Part shown: in pieces, positions 1 through 12,753 of the stretch
Layout of the letters: every line of letters starts with the position of its first letter
Numbering within the stretch: the stretch's first letter is position 1
NCBI RefSeq assembly: GCF_024713975.1
Contig: NC_091113.1
Location: forward strand, 12,846,501-12,910,500
Origin: Paralichthys olivaceus
Taxonomy: Eukaryota; Chordata; Actinopteri; Pleuronectiformes; Paralichthyidae
Reading direction: 5' to 3'
Length of the DNA: 64,000 nt
Notes under the pieces: generated by a model
What the model was told of the DNA's origin: nothing
Database searches by the model: none
Seen by the model: only the letters and a program-made list of their open reading frames with translations
Position numbers and translations under genes: made by a program

Positions 1-458
1 GCGTTCAGAACATTCAGGCAAAGGGAGGCTCCTGGGCAGAGAAAGCAGGAGACAGGACATGACATAGATTTTGTTTATAGCACATCGAACATGGTTGGAG
101 TAGAAGCTACTGACTCAGCCTTATCTAATTATCATTCCAAGTTGACATCTTTGTCAGTGTCTTCTGTGTGAATAGCTCCTCTTTTCTCCTGAGATATTTG
201 CGTTATCTTCCAGTTTTGCATTTGTGTTGTGTTGAAACTTCATCAACACGCCCACTTGCTTGATAATTTCCGGACATTTCACCAGGGGGAAACTCAGACT
301 CAGACAGTTGCATTCTTACATACAGCCCCTGTGGAAAATGTCTGGAAAATATCCATACATCAGTGCATGTCTGAAAGCAGCTAAACTTGAGATCATTTTT
401 TTCTGAATTCCACCTCTAATTTAAAATGATAAACAGTGTCTTTGTTGTTTCCATGCAG

Positions 459-1058
459 GTAAACTGGGCTGCAACCTCGATCGCCATGAAGACGTCGGTA
501 AAGGTCACATCGGAGTTTCTGCTTTCAGAGACATCGTCAATGAGCCGAGACTCGACAACATCCCCCTGATTCTGGAGACACCTGGGCGGTGAGATAAATG
601 TGGTCACTCACAGCAGTGGAAGACCACAACAACATATCTGTCTATATTACTAAATAGGATTAAAGAGAGATGTTGATGATCTGAATATAATGAGACGAGT
701 CAACTCAGTTGGCCTCGACCAGGGCTCTTGATATGAAGACTGGAGGGGATTGGAGAGAAGGAGGGTCGCAGCAAATCACTGAAATGACAACTGACAGTGA
801 GACAAAACAGATTTAAACACAACAGGCATTAAAAGTCATCAAAAGTATTTAACAATGAATTTAAATTTCAAGGTTTGTCAGATATATTCGATCTTCATCT
901 TTAAATACAGTCTGTGATCTTCATACATGAGCCATATTTTTTTCTTCAATAAAAAGGAAATAAGTTGTAACTCAATTGTTTTGTCCTTTTCCCACAGGCC
1001 AGGATTCGAGTATGCCGAGCAGATTGAATTTCTCTATTCCCTCTGTGAGAAAAACTAA
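459..1058 (+). CDS. Endonuclease IV (Nfo/Apn1-type AP endonuclease), 3' part
   Basis: Last two coding exons, 459-588 and 998-1058; earlier exons lie off the left edge. The first follows an acceptor (ccatgcag) and ends at a GT donor. The second restores the frame and stops with TAA at 1056-1058. The protein reads LGCNLDRHEDVGKGHIG, then NIPLILETPGR, and ends in SLCEKN. This is the C-terminal part of the TIM-barrel endonuclease IV fold. In E. coli Nfo the Asp and His of the DRH motif and the Glu of LILET are zinc ligands, and all three are kept here, so the enzyme is probably active. The family cuts DNA 5' to abasic sites in base-excision repair. Mammals use APE1 (a different fold) and lack this family. 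A likely polyadenylation signal is at 1258-1263. The family call is firm; the exact fish gene name is not known to me. Confidence 0.85.
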
Positions 1059-1257
1059 ACAAATATACATTTAGGGATGAATTAACACTGGCAACGTGAA
1101 CCCTGCAAAACCACAGAGAATTTAAGTTTTTGTCAAGAACCAAAGCGGATGAGGTGTTGGAGGCCGTTCCCCTTTAAACACACACAGAAGTTATGTGGTT
1201 GTGTAATCACAATGTGAAACGTTTCAGCAAGTTATTTGTCTTTGATTGAACTCATTA

Positions 1258-1263
1258 AATAAA
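1258..1263 (+). promoter_or_regulatory. AATAAA polyadenylation signal of the endonuclease IV gene
   Basis: A canonical AATAAA hexamer about 200 bases after the stop codon. It is the first one downstream in the sense direction, so it is a good candidate for the mRNA 3' end. Confidence 0.6.
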
Positions 1264-1311
1264 CCTGTTGAGAGAATTTGCCTCGAGTGGGGTTGTGTTG
1301 ATCAGAGAGAG

Positions 1312-1327
1312 CCAGTAGGGGGCAGCA
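1312..1327 (+). promoter_or_regulatory. CTCF-like motif
   Basis: CCAGTAGGGGGCAGCA matches the core of the vertebrate CTCF consensus closely. It sits about 50 bases past the polyadenylation signal of the endonuclease IV gene, where it could mark the edge of that gene's domain. Prediction from motif only. Confidence 0.4.
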
Positions 1328-3369
1328 AGAAAACACAAATGCAGCACAGACACAAAATAAGCCCCTGAGTGTTTTGGTGTTTGATGAAGGCAAACATGGA
1401 GAAACGTTTATGACAGATAAATGGTGCAGATTATATCAAACCTCATACAGTTATTAATGACTTTAATTTGCTGATCTGAGAACATGCCTTTGCAGAATGT
1501 CGATGACCTGTCTTATAAGGGTCTGAGGTCAAATTCACTAAAAATCATTTAAAAAAAATAAAATAAATGCTTCTGTGTTGTACTTGATGAAATGATGCAT
1601 TCATGTCAATTTGACCTGGATATTTAGGAATGAGAAAAAGTAAAAACTATCGCCTCAGCTCGGAATGATGGAAGGCAGACACACACAAACACACCACACA
1701 CACCACCCTCATCCACAGTGAGGTCTCACACTCCTTCACAAATTGCTCCAGCTGTCAAATACCAACACTTTGGTGCAGCTGTTGACCCCCGGGCGGACGT
1801 TGGTCGATAGTCACACCAACTCCAGCACCCCGTGGTGCACATACAACCACACACACACAAACAGGAATCAGAAGACCTGGGAACCTTTCTTTAACTTCAA
1901 ATGGAGGGTGACAAAATTATAAGATGGCAAATATATAAAGAAACAGTGGGGTTGAGGGTTGTGAGTTGTTTCTGTCTGTTGACTTTCACGGTGACTCATG
2001 ATACTGTAGAAGTTCAAACACAACCACACACAAGTTTGATTGTTAAACATTTACCAGAATTATTCCCCAGACAGGATTGATGGGACATTTTGCACGGGGG
2101 TGGTTCAGAATCATGGTGTACAGCAGTAACAGTACAATGGGGAGGGGGATGGTGATGATGTCTCATACACCAGGTTAACAGACATGCTTTGTTCTCTTCC
2201 TTTATCTGCATACTTCAACCTTGAACTTCTTATTTCTTGGTTTACATGCATTAGTAATCTCAATCTGCTGCATGTATTAAGGATAAGAGTATAGACTAAA
2301 AGAGCAGGTCTAGACAGTGTGTCTTTCAGTATGTTAGCAGAGACAGGAAGTGGAGGTGCCTGGCCCAAGAATGTCTCTGCTCTCAGGTCCCACCCACAGG
2401 AAATGCCTGTCCGGCCTGTCGGAGTCTGCACTGACGAAAAAAAAGAGGTCTCTTTTTAGCCGAGCTCGATGTCTGACGTGCCGAAAAAAGGACGGAGGGA
2501 GTTTGAATAATGAGGCGACCGCTCCTGGTACTTGTATCCTCTGTATAGTTTAGATAAGCAGATGTCTGATGGTTTTCAGGGGTGTTCTGCTGATCTGCTG
2601 GGGTCAGGGGTTGCTAACCCAGGGAAGCCGAAGACTAAACAGTGAAACACACACATTCCTGGGCTCTTAAATTAATCATTTGCTGGAGGAGGCATGCAGA
2701 GGAAAAAAAACACCAGTGGGAATATAAAATGCCCTTCTATCCTGTAATTATTTAAAGATGTGTGGTATTAGCTGGTTCTGGTGTAACGTGCTGGTGCCCG
2801 TGTTTTGTGAGTGCTCGTCCAGCCGTTTCTTCTCCTCTTTCTCTGTCATTACATTATGCAGTGAATATTTTCCACTGCAGCCCGAAGCCACTGATGTAAT
2901 TATAAAACTTTGTAAATACTTCCAGATACCTTCGGTTGGACCAGTTCAGCTCATTTCCATCAGACTACTGCGAGAAATAGACAGGAGCCTTTTATATATG
3001 GATTATATAAAACTAGAATGGCACTCAAGCTGCATATGCCTCACTATCAGGATCTGTGAGTTATCCCCTGAGAAATTGTTGAAAATGTCAAAAATTCTGT
3101 ATCTTATAATTTTTATGAAATCTTGGTTGGTCTGCCCCCTGAAAAATGTGATGGGATCTTTTTAGGCCCACCAAATCCAATTAGTAATTTTTGCGTAATT
3201 CTGCTGACAAACCAGCAAACAAACCAACCAACCAAACCACCAAACAAACATGATGTCCTTGGTGGAGCTAATGAATGAAAATAAAGATGTTCATGTGTTT
3301 TCCCTCAGTAGCAGGGCCAATAATGACACTGGTGTACATGCATGCATCAAAGTTTGAACTAAAATGACA

Positions 3370-3650
3370 CTTGTTTGAGTTCATATCTCCACCAAGGCCC
3401 AACAGTCCACTCAAGAAACCACATTCATATTCACTAGATCCAGATTTTTATTTGGACCTGTAACATATTGCTCAGACTCTTGAATATGTTTCATCAGAAT
3501 CCATTAATGTTTCTATGCAACGGGTTGTTTCCGGGCCCATACCACATCCTAACACCACGTTTTCTGGAAATCAGTTCAGTAGTTTTTTGCATAATCCTGC
3601 TAAAAAACAGACAATCAAACAAATGCAGATGAACATCCTTGGCCTTCCAC
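3370..3650 (-). repeat. Dispersed repeat family C, copy 2
   Basis: It shares blocks such as CCAACAGTCC, the AAACCACATTCA region, ACTAGATCCAGATTTTTATT and CATCAGAATCCATTAAT with the copies at 4455-4790 and 6360-6550. The copy at 29640-29990 carries the same blocks on the other strand. A related poorer copy lies around 3020-3260, where GTGAGTTATCCCCTGAGAAA is visible. This resembles a very abundant interspersed element in percomorph genomes. I cannot assign its class with certainty. Confidence 0.6.
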
Positions 3651-4454
3651 CAGGTCTGAGAAAGAAATATCCACTGACCCATGTGCTACCTGATCAACTT
3701 TTTGATTTGCATGTACAAACATCCTCTGCTGTTGCTTTCTACTTTCTCAACCCCCCCAGTTCCTCCTCATTAGGCTGAGGCATGTTCATCTGAGCCGCTC
3801 AGTAAAACCACACTCTTCTTGAACAGCTCCACTGGGAGCCAATGCAGGGGTCTGGTCACAACCACTGGAGACCACTCAACGGGAGGTCGACGTGTTCGCT
3901 CCCAGACTCTTTCTCCCAGATTCTAACTGGTAATTTTCAGGTCATAAACCCACCTCGCTTGACCTTAACGTGGCTGCTAATAAAAATACAACAGGTTTTT
4001 CTGGAGGAATATATATATATATGCCACAGCTGTGCTTTCATTAGTCATTCTATTTATTTTAGACATATGCTGCAGCAAAACAGCTTGTGTCTATTAGAGT
4101 ATATGAGACCATAGAACATTGTCTACAGGAAATGCTTTTGATCAAAATGTATAACATGAATATAAATCACTTTTATACATTTATGAAAAAAGAATGATGG
4201 ATTGTAATGTTTGAAAAATCACACAATGTGTTTTGTTGCACTTGATAGGACTATGGTCTGTACCATAGCCAGAGAGTAGAATAGTATAGAGTTTTATTGT
4301 ACACCTATATGGAAAATTGCCTTTGGCTCACCAATAAACAGTCAACAACATGAGGACAATCATAGAAACAACCTGGTAAGGATCAATTAAGAAGGATTAG
4401 CACCTCACCAATCTGAAATCCTTTTTTCTCCTGCTTAATGTAAAAATGTGAAAA

Positions 4455-4790
4455 TTCAATTTCTTTGAATGTCACTCAGTAGAGCATATAGCTACCTCTC
4501 CCAGCAGTCCCCTCATGAAACCACATTCAAATGTACTAGATCTGGATCTTTATTTGCATCTGCACCAAATTACAAACACATGTCTGATTCTTTTCATCAA
4601 AATCCATTAATTATTCTCAGAGGAATCAAAGAAAATGCTGAATCTCACAAACGTTAAAGAAAGTGGAAGAAAAAAATCCTGAATTGGACCCCTGATCCTG
4701 AGCCGCACCAAAACGTAATGGTTCTTCCCTGGCCCATACCGCATCCTTTCAACAACTATTGTGGAAATCTGTTGAGTAAAAAGAAGGAAA
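4455..4790 (-). repeat. Dispersed repeat family C, copy 3
   Basis: Collinear with the copy at 3370-3650. It starts at GTCACTCAGTAGAGC, passes CAGCAGTCCCCTCATGAAAC and TACTAGATCTGGATCTTTAT, and ends in CTGGCCCATACCGCATCC and a GGAAATCTGTTGAG block. It is one of the longer copies. Confidence 0.6.
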
Positions 4791-5439
4791 GAGAGGAGGG
4801 GAGTAGTTCATGCTTGGCGTTCCTCCTCATGCAGCATCCCTGATTAACATATGAGTGTGTTGAGACAGAGGAAAATTCCTGCTGAGGAAATCTGCACAGA
4901 GAAAGAGAGGGTGAGAAAGTAAGAAAGAGAAAGAGAAGAGAAAAAGGATTGAAAGAGAAAGGGCTGCATGCGTGGCTCCTCCGTCCCAGTCTGCCATGAG
5001 TCGCAGGCCCAGCCAAACTTTCTCCATCTCTGTACCCACAGTCTGACTGCTCCATCTGCCACCACACACACACACACACAGACATGAACCGAGGTGCTCT
5101 GAAGAAACAAGAGCTGAAGGGCAGGGTGTAGCGTCCACTCTGCTTCCTCAGCAAATCCTTTATTTATGCACCTCAGCGGCAGCACGGGCGTCGTAAATTA
5201 GCTTAGAGACATGGCATTTGATTTCTGTGAAAGAAAAAGACTGAGGGACAGAGTGTGCAGATCCCTGCATGGTCACTGAGAGTGTTGCATGGACGTGGCT
5301 ATAAACAGAAAGGCTGAAGAGGAAGGTTTATGAGTAGCGGGCACAGTGAAAACGCTGGACACGACAAACAGTTTGGAGAAGAAACTCGGTCCTCGCCTCC
5401 TCACAGATGTAGTATAACATCACTCTCTATATAAGGAGA

Positions 5440-5525
5440 CCCACTGTGGCTCTCTCTCTCTCTCATTCCTTCCATTTGTCCTTCTCCTCTCCTCTCCTCT
5501 CCTCTCCTCTCCTCTCCTCTCTCCC
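5440..5525. repeat. TC and CTCCT simple-sequence block
   Basis: A (TC)n run at about 5450-5464 is followed by about seven tandem CTCCT pentamers at about 5483-5522. The strand is pure pyrimidine over the pentamer array. The low complexity creates spurious open frames on the minus strand. Confidence 0.9.
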
Positions 5526-6359
5526 CCTCCTTCGATCCCACTCCCACCCCGCTGGCTCGGGATGAGGAATGCTACCCAGTGGTGGCTGGGCACCGGGCCA
5601 CGAGGAGACAGGCAATCACAGCAGCCGAGCGGGGGAATGAGATGAGAAACGAAAGAGAGAGAGAGAGAGGCTGGAAAAGAAGAGGAATGAAAGAAAAGCA
5701 TTGAATAAGAGAATATCGTATACCAACACAGCTGAGGTCATTCCTTTTCTTTTCTCCGAGCAAAAAGAAGCAAGGAAAACCTGACTGTTCGTGAAAAACC
5801 CCAGAAAGACAAATTAAAGGAAAAATCCACTTAAATCCTTTTTAAAAAAGCAGATACTGGTGAAAAATAGCGACGCATTGGCAGCAGCTATAGTGGAAAT
5901 AGAAATGTGTCAGCACACTTAAAAAAAAAACTGCAACGCTCATTTCTCAGATTCTTACGTCCCCACAGATTCAAAGAGAAGAGTCACCGGGCCAGATTTC
6001 TCCTCTGGTAGTTGAACCATAAAGTAATACAGTCTGGTGGAGTGCAAACTCAGCGACCTCTGCAGAGGCCTCTTTGTAATTTGCTCAGAGCAGCGGGACA
6101 CCATGGCATTGTTCTCTGTCCACCATCACGTCTCTCAGCTTTAAAACCATCACTCTCTCCACCTCTCTGCAGTACATGTGCACTGCTGTGAGATGTGAGA
6201 ACCCCCTACTCTGGGTGCTGTAAAAGTCAGCCTGGGAAATGTAAGTGATCATTCACTGGAGTTAACATTTTCAAGGGTAGTATGATCGAAAAATTAAACA
6301 ATGAAAAAGGTAAATACTTTCTGAAATGTAAATAACAATGAAACTGCAGGTAACAGTCC

Positions 6360-6550
6360 CCAGTAACAGACTGCCCAACAGTCCCCTTATGTAACCCATA
6401 TTCAAATTTACTAGATTTGTATTTTTATTTGAATCTGCACCAAATTAAACAGACTTCTTTCATTAAGATCCATGAGTTATTCTCTGAGAAATTAACAAAA
6501 ATGTGGATACGCCCCCTGATGTTGATCCGCACCAGAATTGAATGAAAAGT
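6360..6550 (-). repeat. Dispersed repeat family C, copy 4
   Basis: Shares CCAACAGTCCCCTTATG, TTTACTAGATTTGTATTT, GAATCTGCACCAAATTA and GAGTTATTCTCTGAGAAATT with the other copies, in the same orientation as those at 3.4 and 4.5 kb. Confidence 0.55.
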
Positions 6551-6853
6551 GACCGAAACAAACCTTCTTAAGTAAAGTGCAAAAAGTAAAGCATAGATAC
6601 TTGAAACATGCATGTACTTAAGTACAGTTGCGAAGTAAATCTACTTTGTTCCATGCACAACTGGACATAAAGCTGCCACAATGAATATTTTTCGTAATGA
6701 GAATTACTCTGCATCTCAAAAGCAACAGCGTGAAAACAGAACAATACCATCTGAAGTAATAACAAGCTGCCTTTCTCATTCACTGACGGACTCTGCTCTT
6801 AAACCTGTTTCTATCTCATCACACTGAAATAGAAACAACATTTAACTGTTTCC

Positions 6854-6856
<3 letters not shown>

Positions 6857-6894
<38 letters not shown>
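6857..6894. repeat. (CA)n microsatellite
   Basis: Uninterrupted CA dinucleotide array of 38 bases. Confidence 0.97.
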
Positions 6895-6897
<3 letters not shown>

Positions 6898-7275
6898 TGT
6901 TTTCACACCGGCATGTTTACCGCTCCAGTTAAAAACATTGTTATTTAGATACCATTGAGCCAAACATATTAGTAATTACAGTTTTAGGTGTGTGGAATCA
7001 CAGTGTGAGGCCGCCACCCGACACACACATGATGCTTCAGCTCAGAGCCTTGTTGACAAAAACTGTGTCCAAACACTCTAAGAGCATGTTCTGCATCTGT
7101 CTGGTGAGCATGACTGGGTTTTTTGTTCACGCCTCAGATAAGAGGCATGTCTGAGGCGTGTGTGAAAGTGTATGTGTGTGTGGGTGTTCGTGAAGCCAGC
7201 ACACACAGGGTCAGTCTACCAGGTCAATCAACCATACACAAAAAGCACAAAGGTCGGACATTGACATTCCTCTGA

Positions 7276-7276
<1 letters not shown>

Positions 7277-7329
<53 letters not shown>
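7277..7329. repeat. (CA)n microsatellite
   Basis: Uninterrupted CA dinucleotide array of 53 bases. Confidence 0.97.
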
Positions 7330-7331
<2 letters not shown>

Positions 7332-10060
7332 TTGCCCTGACCACTCTTCTATCAGGGCCTTGGACATCACGGACCGTTGGATTAACTAAGTAAACACACG
7401 GTACAGTTTATATAAGTGTCTATGTTATTACGCCTTCAGATTCACATGCTTTGACGAGAGAATCTATACTACACACTCACACACATGCACACATACCCAG
7501 CTCGGAAAACAGCACTGCCCCGCCACATACCTTAAGGTCTGTAAATAGCCCTCCCTTCCTCCACATCTTTCCGTTGCTTCGCCTCTTTTGACAGCCTGTG
7601 TGAATCCATACATCACCTGGCCTCAAAGACCTGTAGCCCTCCTCACTGACCTGAGAGGTGACATGGTCGAGGTCACGGGCCAAGACACAGACGTGTTGGT
7701 CAGGGAGTCATGGCGGAAAAGTCTGAGTGTCTGTGTGGGTGCACACATTGAGGTGGGGATGGTTAAGAAAATGTAAAAATGGCCGCATTGTGTGGAAGAT
7801 CGAGTCAATTACATTGAATAAATCCAGTTGTTTCATCCAAAGATCAAAATGTTTTTGAAGCTTTTTTTAAATGTATCTGGTCTGTAAAAAAGACGTTAAT
7901 AATTATTGCATATGATTTGGGGCCAACTGTTACGTTAAAGAGCAACTTGACACCATGTTGACGTTTCACGACCTTTAACTGCACCACGCTGCTGCAGTGA
8001 TGGAGAAGTGTAGATATCCACCTATCAGAGAAATCTGCTTCGGCGTAATGGAAGTGTTGAAATAATAAAGGTTGAATTGTGTGTTTATTTTTTATATTGA
8101 GATAAGGTATTAAAATAAAAATGTAATTGGACAATTACCCCTCTAATCTGGGCAAATGAATAATAATCAGTGTGCACAAATTTAGTCTAGTTTTATCGTT
8201 TTATATTGTATTAATAGATTGAAGCATATGGCCACTATGTTAGTTGAAAACAGACTTCAGTGATTCTTGTGATAATGATCTAAATAGACTTTCAGAGGCT
8301 GGAACATCAGCCATGAGGGAGTTTTAAAAAGCCATATAAAAAACAATGTGTTGTGTAGTGTGTATGCGTTGTGTAGTGTGTTGTACCTGTCCTGGTCCAA
8401 ATGTCTGTGTTCATGCACTGAATGTAAATGGAGGTACCTGTGTTAATGTGTATGTCTTTCTTCTATTTACTGTATCGTGGTATGAAGAACAGATGTTTTA
8501 AGAATGAGTGGAGAGAGAAAATCCATGTTTAAGATGAGGATTTAGACTGGGTTCAGAGTGAGGATTAAAGTTAGGTAAGATCAGTAGAGATTACAATGAG
8601 CACTATATAGAAACATAAATGGCTCAGGTGCTGGGCTGACAGGGACACATGATGATTTTCCTGAATTTATTGCACCACTCTTCCATTTTTAGTGAAATAA
8701 ATGAGTGAAAATTGAAGCCCGACAGTGTGCGAGTGGTTTATCTGTCTTATATACGTGTAGTCAGTGAAATATCCTTGTGTGTGTGTGCGATCAAGAGATA
8801 GGAAAGGGAAAATGTTATTTTGCTGGGGCTTCTCATTCAGTGTTCGAGCAGGTTAGCGTGTGTGTATGCAAGCGCCCGTCTTGGTACGTTTTCCTGTTTT
8901 AGCCTCGCATGGACATAAAGCGCAGTCTCACAATGGCCCATTGTCCCGTCTCCCCTCCACACTTCCTGTCAGGTCAGAATTCACGGAAATAAGGACGCAG
9001 TGCAAACAAACAGCGGCGGCGGCTCTCCACCCACTGTCGGGCCCTTCAGGAGGATCACGTCTTCGAATCGAGGGGGGGGGGGGTGTACGGCGTTCCTGCC
9101 AGGAAGTTAATCAGTGTTGCATCCCAGCTCGACGAACGCAAAAGATACATTAATGCGTGATCTCGGATGTGTGGAGTGATGAGGGTAGTGCAGGCGGTGG
9201 TGAGGGATGGAGGGTGAAGTGCAGTTTGAAAAGGGAAACCAGGAATTGGGGGGATTTCCAACAGAGGCCTTTATGGTTTATAGAATATCAGATTGAGTGT
9301 GACTACACCTACAGTGTGTTGGTTTTCTTTGGTGGGAATGTGGACTTTTGGCATAATTAAGTTTGGCACTTGAAGTCAAACCACGACCACATTCTTTTTC
9401 AGCAGAAGGGGTTTAAAAGATGAATGTCCCCTTTTATTTTCCTGGTGATTTTTCAGAAATCAATACATGTGTTTGACGTCCACCAGCTCTGTGTGTGATC
9501 GTGTGGAGTTTGAATGACTCTCATCCTGACAGTGTTTTCGAACCAGAGGAAGTGGGATGCCAGAGTCTGAATCGGTTGTTCCTAAACATGCTTGGTGTGA
9601 AAACAAGCCTTTATCTCACATTCCTTTCTTGACTAATGCTTGTGAATGCACAACTGACATCATCTCCCGAAACCCTGTTTGGAAAATCATTGTGGTCTGT
9701 AGCTGGTAACTAAATGAACGCTGCAACACATTTTAATCTGCTCTTACTAAGTCTTTTTTGTCTGTTCCCTTATGTTTTCTTTTTTATCATGTTAGCTTAG
9801 CTTAGCATTAGGACTGAGATACAAATAAACAGCTGTCTATTCTGGCTCTGTCCATATAAAACAAAATCTGCCTACATGCACCTCTCTGTGGCTTCATATT
9901 CCCTTTCAGACATGGAAGCAATCTTCTTTTCCAGCTATTAGCAAAAGAGGCATATAAAAACTTTTGCCAGATGCCCTCAGATTTGGAATATAATAGAATC
10001 CAACATAACTGTCAAGTACAGTCCACTGTACCACGTATCCTCTTGACGGTGGCGTGGAAT
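7330..10060. other. Gene-free stretch
   Basis: No exon-like open frame with a recognisable protein. A GC-richer patch near 8920-9130 includes a short poly-G run (about 9070-9082) and CGGCGGCGG, but I see no splice sites or coding pattern that would make it an exon. A GATA-rich or otherwise tandem structure is not visible. Confidence 0.5.
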
Positions 10061-10061
10061 G

Positions 10062-10147
10062 CTGGAGCCGATCCCAGTCGACATTGGGTGAGAGGTTTAG
10101 TTACACCCTGGACAGGTCGGCTGTACACAAACAACCATTCACACTCT
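10062..10147 (+). repeat. Dispersed repeat fragment (ACACCCTGGACAGGTCG type)
   Basis: CTGGAGCCGATCCCAG, then CATTGGGTGAGAGG, ACACCCTGGACAGGTCG and CAACCATTCACACTC reproduce, in order, an interspersed sequence I know from many teleost genomes. The copy is diverged and truncated. Confidence 0.6.
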
Positions 10148-10407
10148 GCAAGACTCCAATCAACCCACTTCAATAAAAGTCATGATTGCAATGATACTCT
10201 TTAGAATAGGGTATTTATCTCCATCACTTTTTTGTACAACCTATGCAACCCATAATTATATTAAAGTGATAAACCTCACAGTGATTAAGTGTGTCAATAA
10301 TGAACGCATGACTGAACGCATAAACATAGACCTCTTAGAAGATTATTATTATTATTACTGGACTTCCCTTTAATCTTTGTTCATCTGCTGTGTTCAGTGG
10401 TGTGTAC

Positions 10408-10536
<129 letters not shown>

Positions 10537-10679
10537 ATGTTCATGTCAGCGTGTTTGTGTGCGTTAAGTATACACGCTACTCTTCTACATGCATATCTTC
10601 CTACACATGTACCACAGATGACTGGATGAATATTTTGATGACTGTATAAGAATATACATATACAAAACATATATATTCA

Positions 10680-10683
<4 letters not shown>

Positions 10684-10731
<48 letters not shown>
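10684..10731. repeat. (CA)n microsatellite
   Basis: CA array about 150 bases after the GT array at 10411-10535. The two are therefore inverted relative to each other. Confidence 0.97.
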
Positions 10732-10733
<2 letters not shown>

Positions 10734-10882
10734 CAAATCCATAGACAGACTTAAAGCTGTAAAGCTCCAACCAGGAAACAGTTCTAATGAAAACAAGACA
10801 TTTGGGATTCTTTTTTCTAAAACAGTAAAACAGTCCCTCCTGAACATATTTTTCAGCCAAAATCCTGGAGTGTGTGTGTATG

Positions 10883-10919
10883 AGAGAGAGAAAGAGAGAG
10901 ATTGAGAGAAAGAGAGAGA

Positions 10920-10957
<38 letters not shown>
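10883..10957. repeat. (GA)n-rich purine tract
   Basis: GAGAGA runs broken by AAAG and TAAG, ending in a pure (GA)n array near 10923-10956. It is the third simple-sequence array within 550 bases. Confidence 0.95.
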
Positions 10958-12488
10958 ACCTGTGTCCACTGCAGACTCCCCAGACAGACATTTGGTTCCA
11001 GACTCCTGAAAAACACAGTAGCTGCTGTTATTCTAGGAGTCAAATTAGTGGACGGGCAGCCGAAGGTTGGAGAGGCCTAATTTAAACCAGTCTGGTCACC
11101 GGGGAGCAGATCAGGCCACGGAAACAGGATTTACTAACTGGTACTCAATCCCTGTTTTTATGTGCGCCACCACGATAAAGAAAGGGATATTACTTGGTCT
11201 GAATATTTGAATTAAATGACTTTAAGTGAGTTTTGTTTGAAAGTGAGAATTTGTACATTATAAAACTGAGCGTTGGCAGGCACATCGTCTGCTTTACTGT
11301 CCAAAACTCACACAAAAGACATTGAGCCACTTAGTTGGATTTTTTCTGAGGGGGACTGACTTTTTCCAGCTTTACCAGTGAGACTAAATTAAGGCTTGTT
11401 TTAAATTTCACCACATGCATTTTTCAAGGTATGCTGAATGTTGAGATTAGCCTGTTTCAGCCTAAATCGAGCGTTTAAAGGATCAACGTGATAGAGTTCA
11501 CCCAAAACATACAGTATCCCTGTAAGTATGTCAATAATAACGGCACATAACTCTATAATGTCGCTGCACCATTTGGGAGCTAAAGAGACTTTTTCCAAAC
11601 CATTACTTATAATTTCACAGGGCTGTTGTTGATTATTTGAAAATGTCTCAAATGAATGTATGTCACAGTTCATTGCGAGCCCACAGTGACTTCTTTTGAA
11701 AATGATTTTAGTAAATCGGATGAATTTCTTGGACTTGTGCCACTGAAAAAGGTTTCAGCATATCTGGCAGGTGTTTGCACTGAGTGAAAGTAATTTCCTG
11801 GAAAGCTGTTCTGAAATATTCTTCCTGTTCCTGTTCACACACACTCACATCACACCATGTTATTGACCGGTCCCTCTGATTCTCTCTCCTCTGCATACTT
11901 TTCTGCCAGATGACTTTTCTCCTCACCTTCCTCCCTATTTCCCCTCCATCCAAACCCTGAACCCTAACCACTTTCATTTTCTGCAACAAAAAGCCAAAGG
12001 TATTTTTCAATAGGATTTTGAATTATTGCAGAAAAAAGTTTATGACTCTTACACATTCTGTTTAGCAGAAAGTGGCATTGACACTGAAATAACATTATGT
12101 TGGATTATTATATTAGCTGGAGCGATAATTTGCTGGACGTGCTAATGATGCATCCTAGTTTCGAGGCATTAGCTGCCTCTAAATTCTGTGGCTGCATCCT
12201 TCGAAGACTGTCCCATTTCAAATACTCTTTCAAACATGCGTCCTTCCCTCCCTGAGAAACAAAGGCTGCAACCTATCCCAGGATTCATTGCACTTTGTTG
12301 ACTAACCCTTTTTCAAAGAGGTATTATACGTCTAATTGTTGAGTATCATGCTTCAACTCAACCACTAATCAACACCTAATAGTACACATGTTAAGAAACC
12401 AAGAGGCATTAAAACTTCTCTGTGGATCAGGCTATCTCATTTTTCTTCATGGTAAATGTGGCCCACCACATCTTTTGTGAGCTGTTAT

Positions 12489-12753
12489 AGATTACGTTTA
12501 AAGATGGATGACATCGTGATCACTAACTGGTGGCTGGCTGCACTTTAGGTCATAAACCCTGCATCCTCAATGGTAGCGAATGGGACACGGACAAAACAAA
12601 AGTCAAAGAACACATTAAATAATATTTATTTAAGGTGCTTCTCATCACACTGAAGCATATTGCTCCATCCCCAGATCACCACTGGAGCTGTGGCTCAAAA
12701 TATCTGGGATATTTTAGCGAAACGTGTCGTCCATCTTTATATACGTCTCTGGT
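12489..12753. mobile_element. MITE-like element family A, both ends present
   Basis: The two ends are inverted. The left end reads TTTAAAGATGGATGACATCG. The right end reads GTGTCGTCCATCTTTATATA, whose complement is TATATAAAGATGGACGACAC. The interior carries GGTCATAAACCCTGCATCCT and AATGGGACACGGACAAAAC, which recur in the copies at 37.4, 42.6, 61.1 and 63.2 kb. Terminal inverted repeats with no coding capacity indicate a non-autonomous DNA transposon. It is shorter than the other copies, so it probably has an internal deletion. Confidence 0.7.

Larger units (their letters stand above)
1266..6840. other. Gene-free stretch with several copies of a dispersed repeat
   Basis: I see no coding exon. 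Open frames here are short and have no recognisable domain. The stretch contains short CA-rich blocks (1675-1860), several degenerate copies of one dispersed repeat (listed separately at 3020-6550), and a pyrimidine-rich simple-sequence block near 5440-5525. The rest is unique-looking AT-rich DNA. Confidence 0.6.

Noticed and set aside
4756..5185. Three overlapping minus-strand open frames of 103-132 codons
   Set aside because: They overlap in different frames across a purine-rich segment and have no domain or homology I recognise. At most one could be real and none looks coding.
10585..11043. 152-codon minus-strand open frame with Ser-Leu and Cys-Val repeats
   Set aside because: Produced by the GA and CA arrays; no recognisable sequence outside them.
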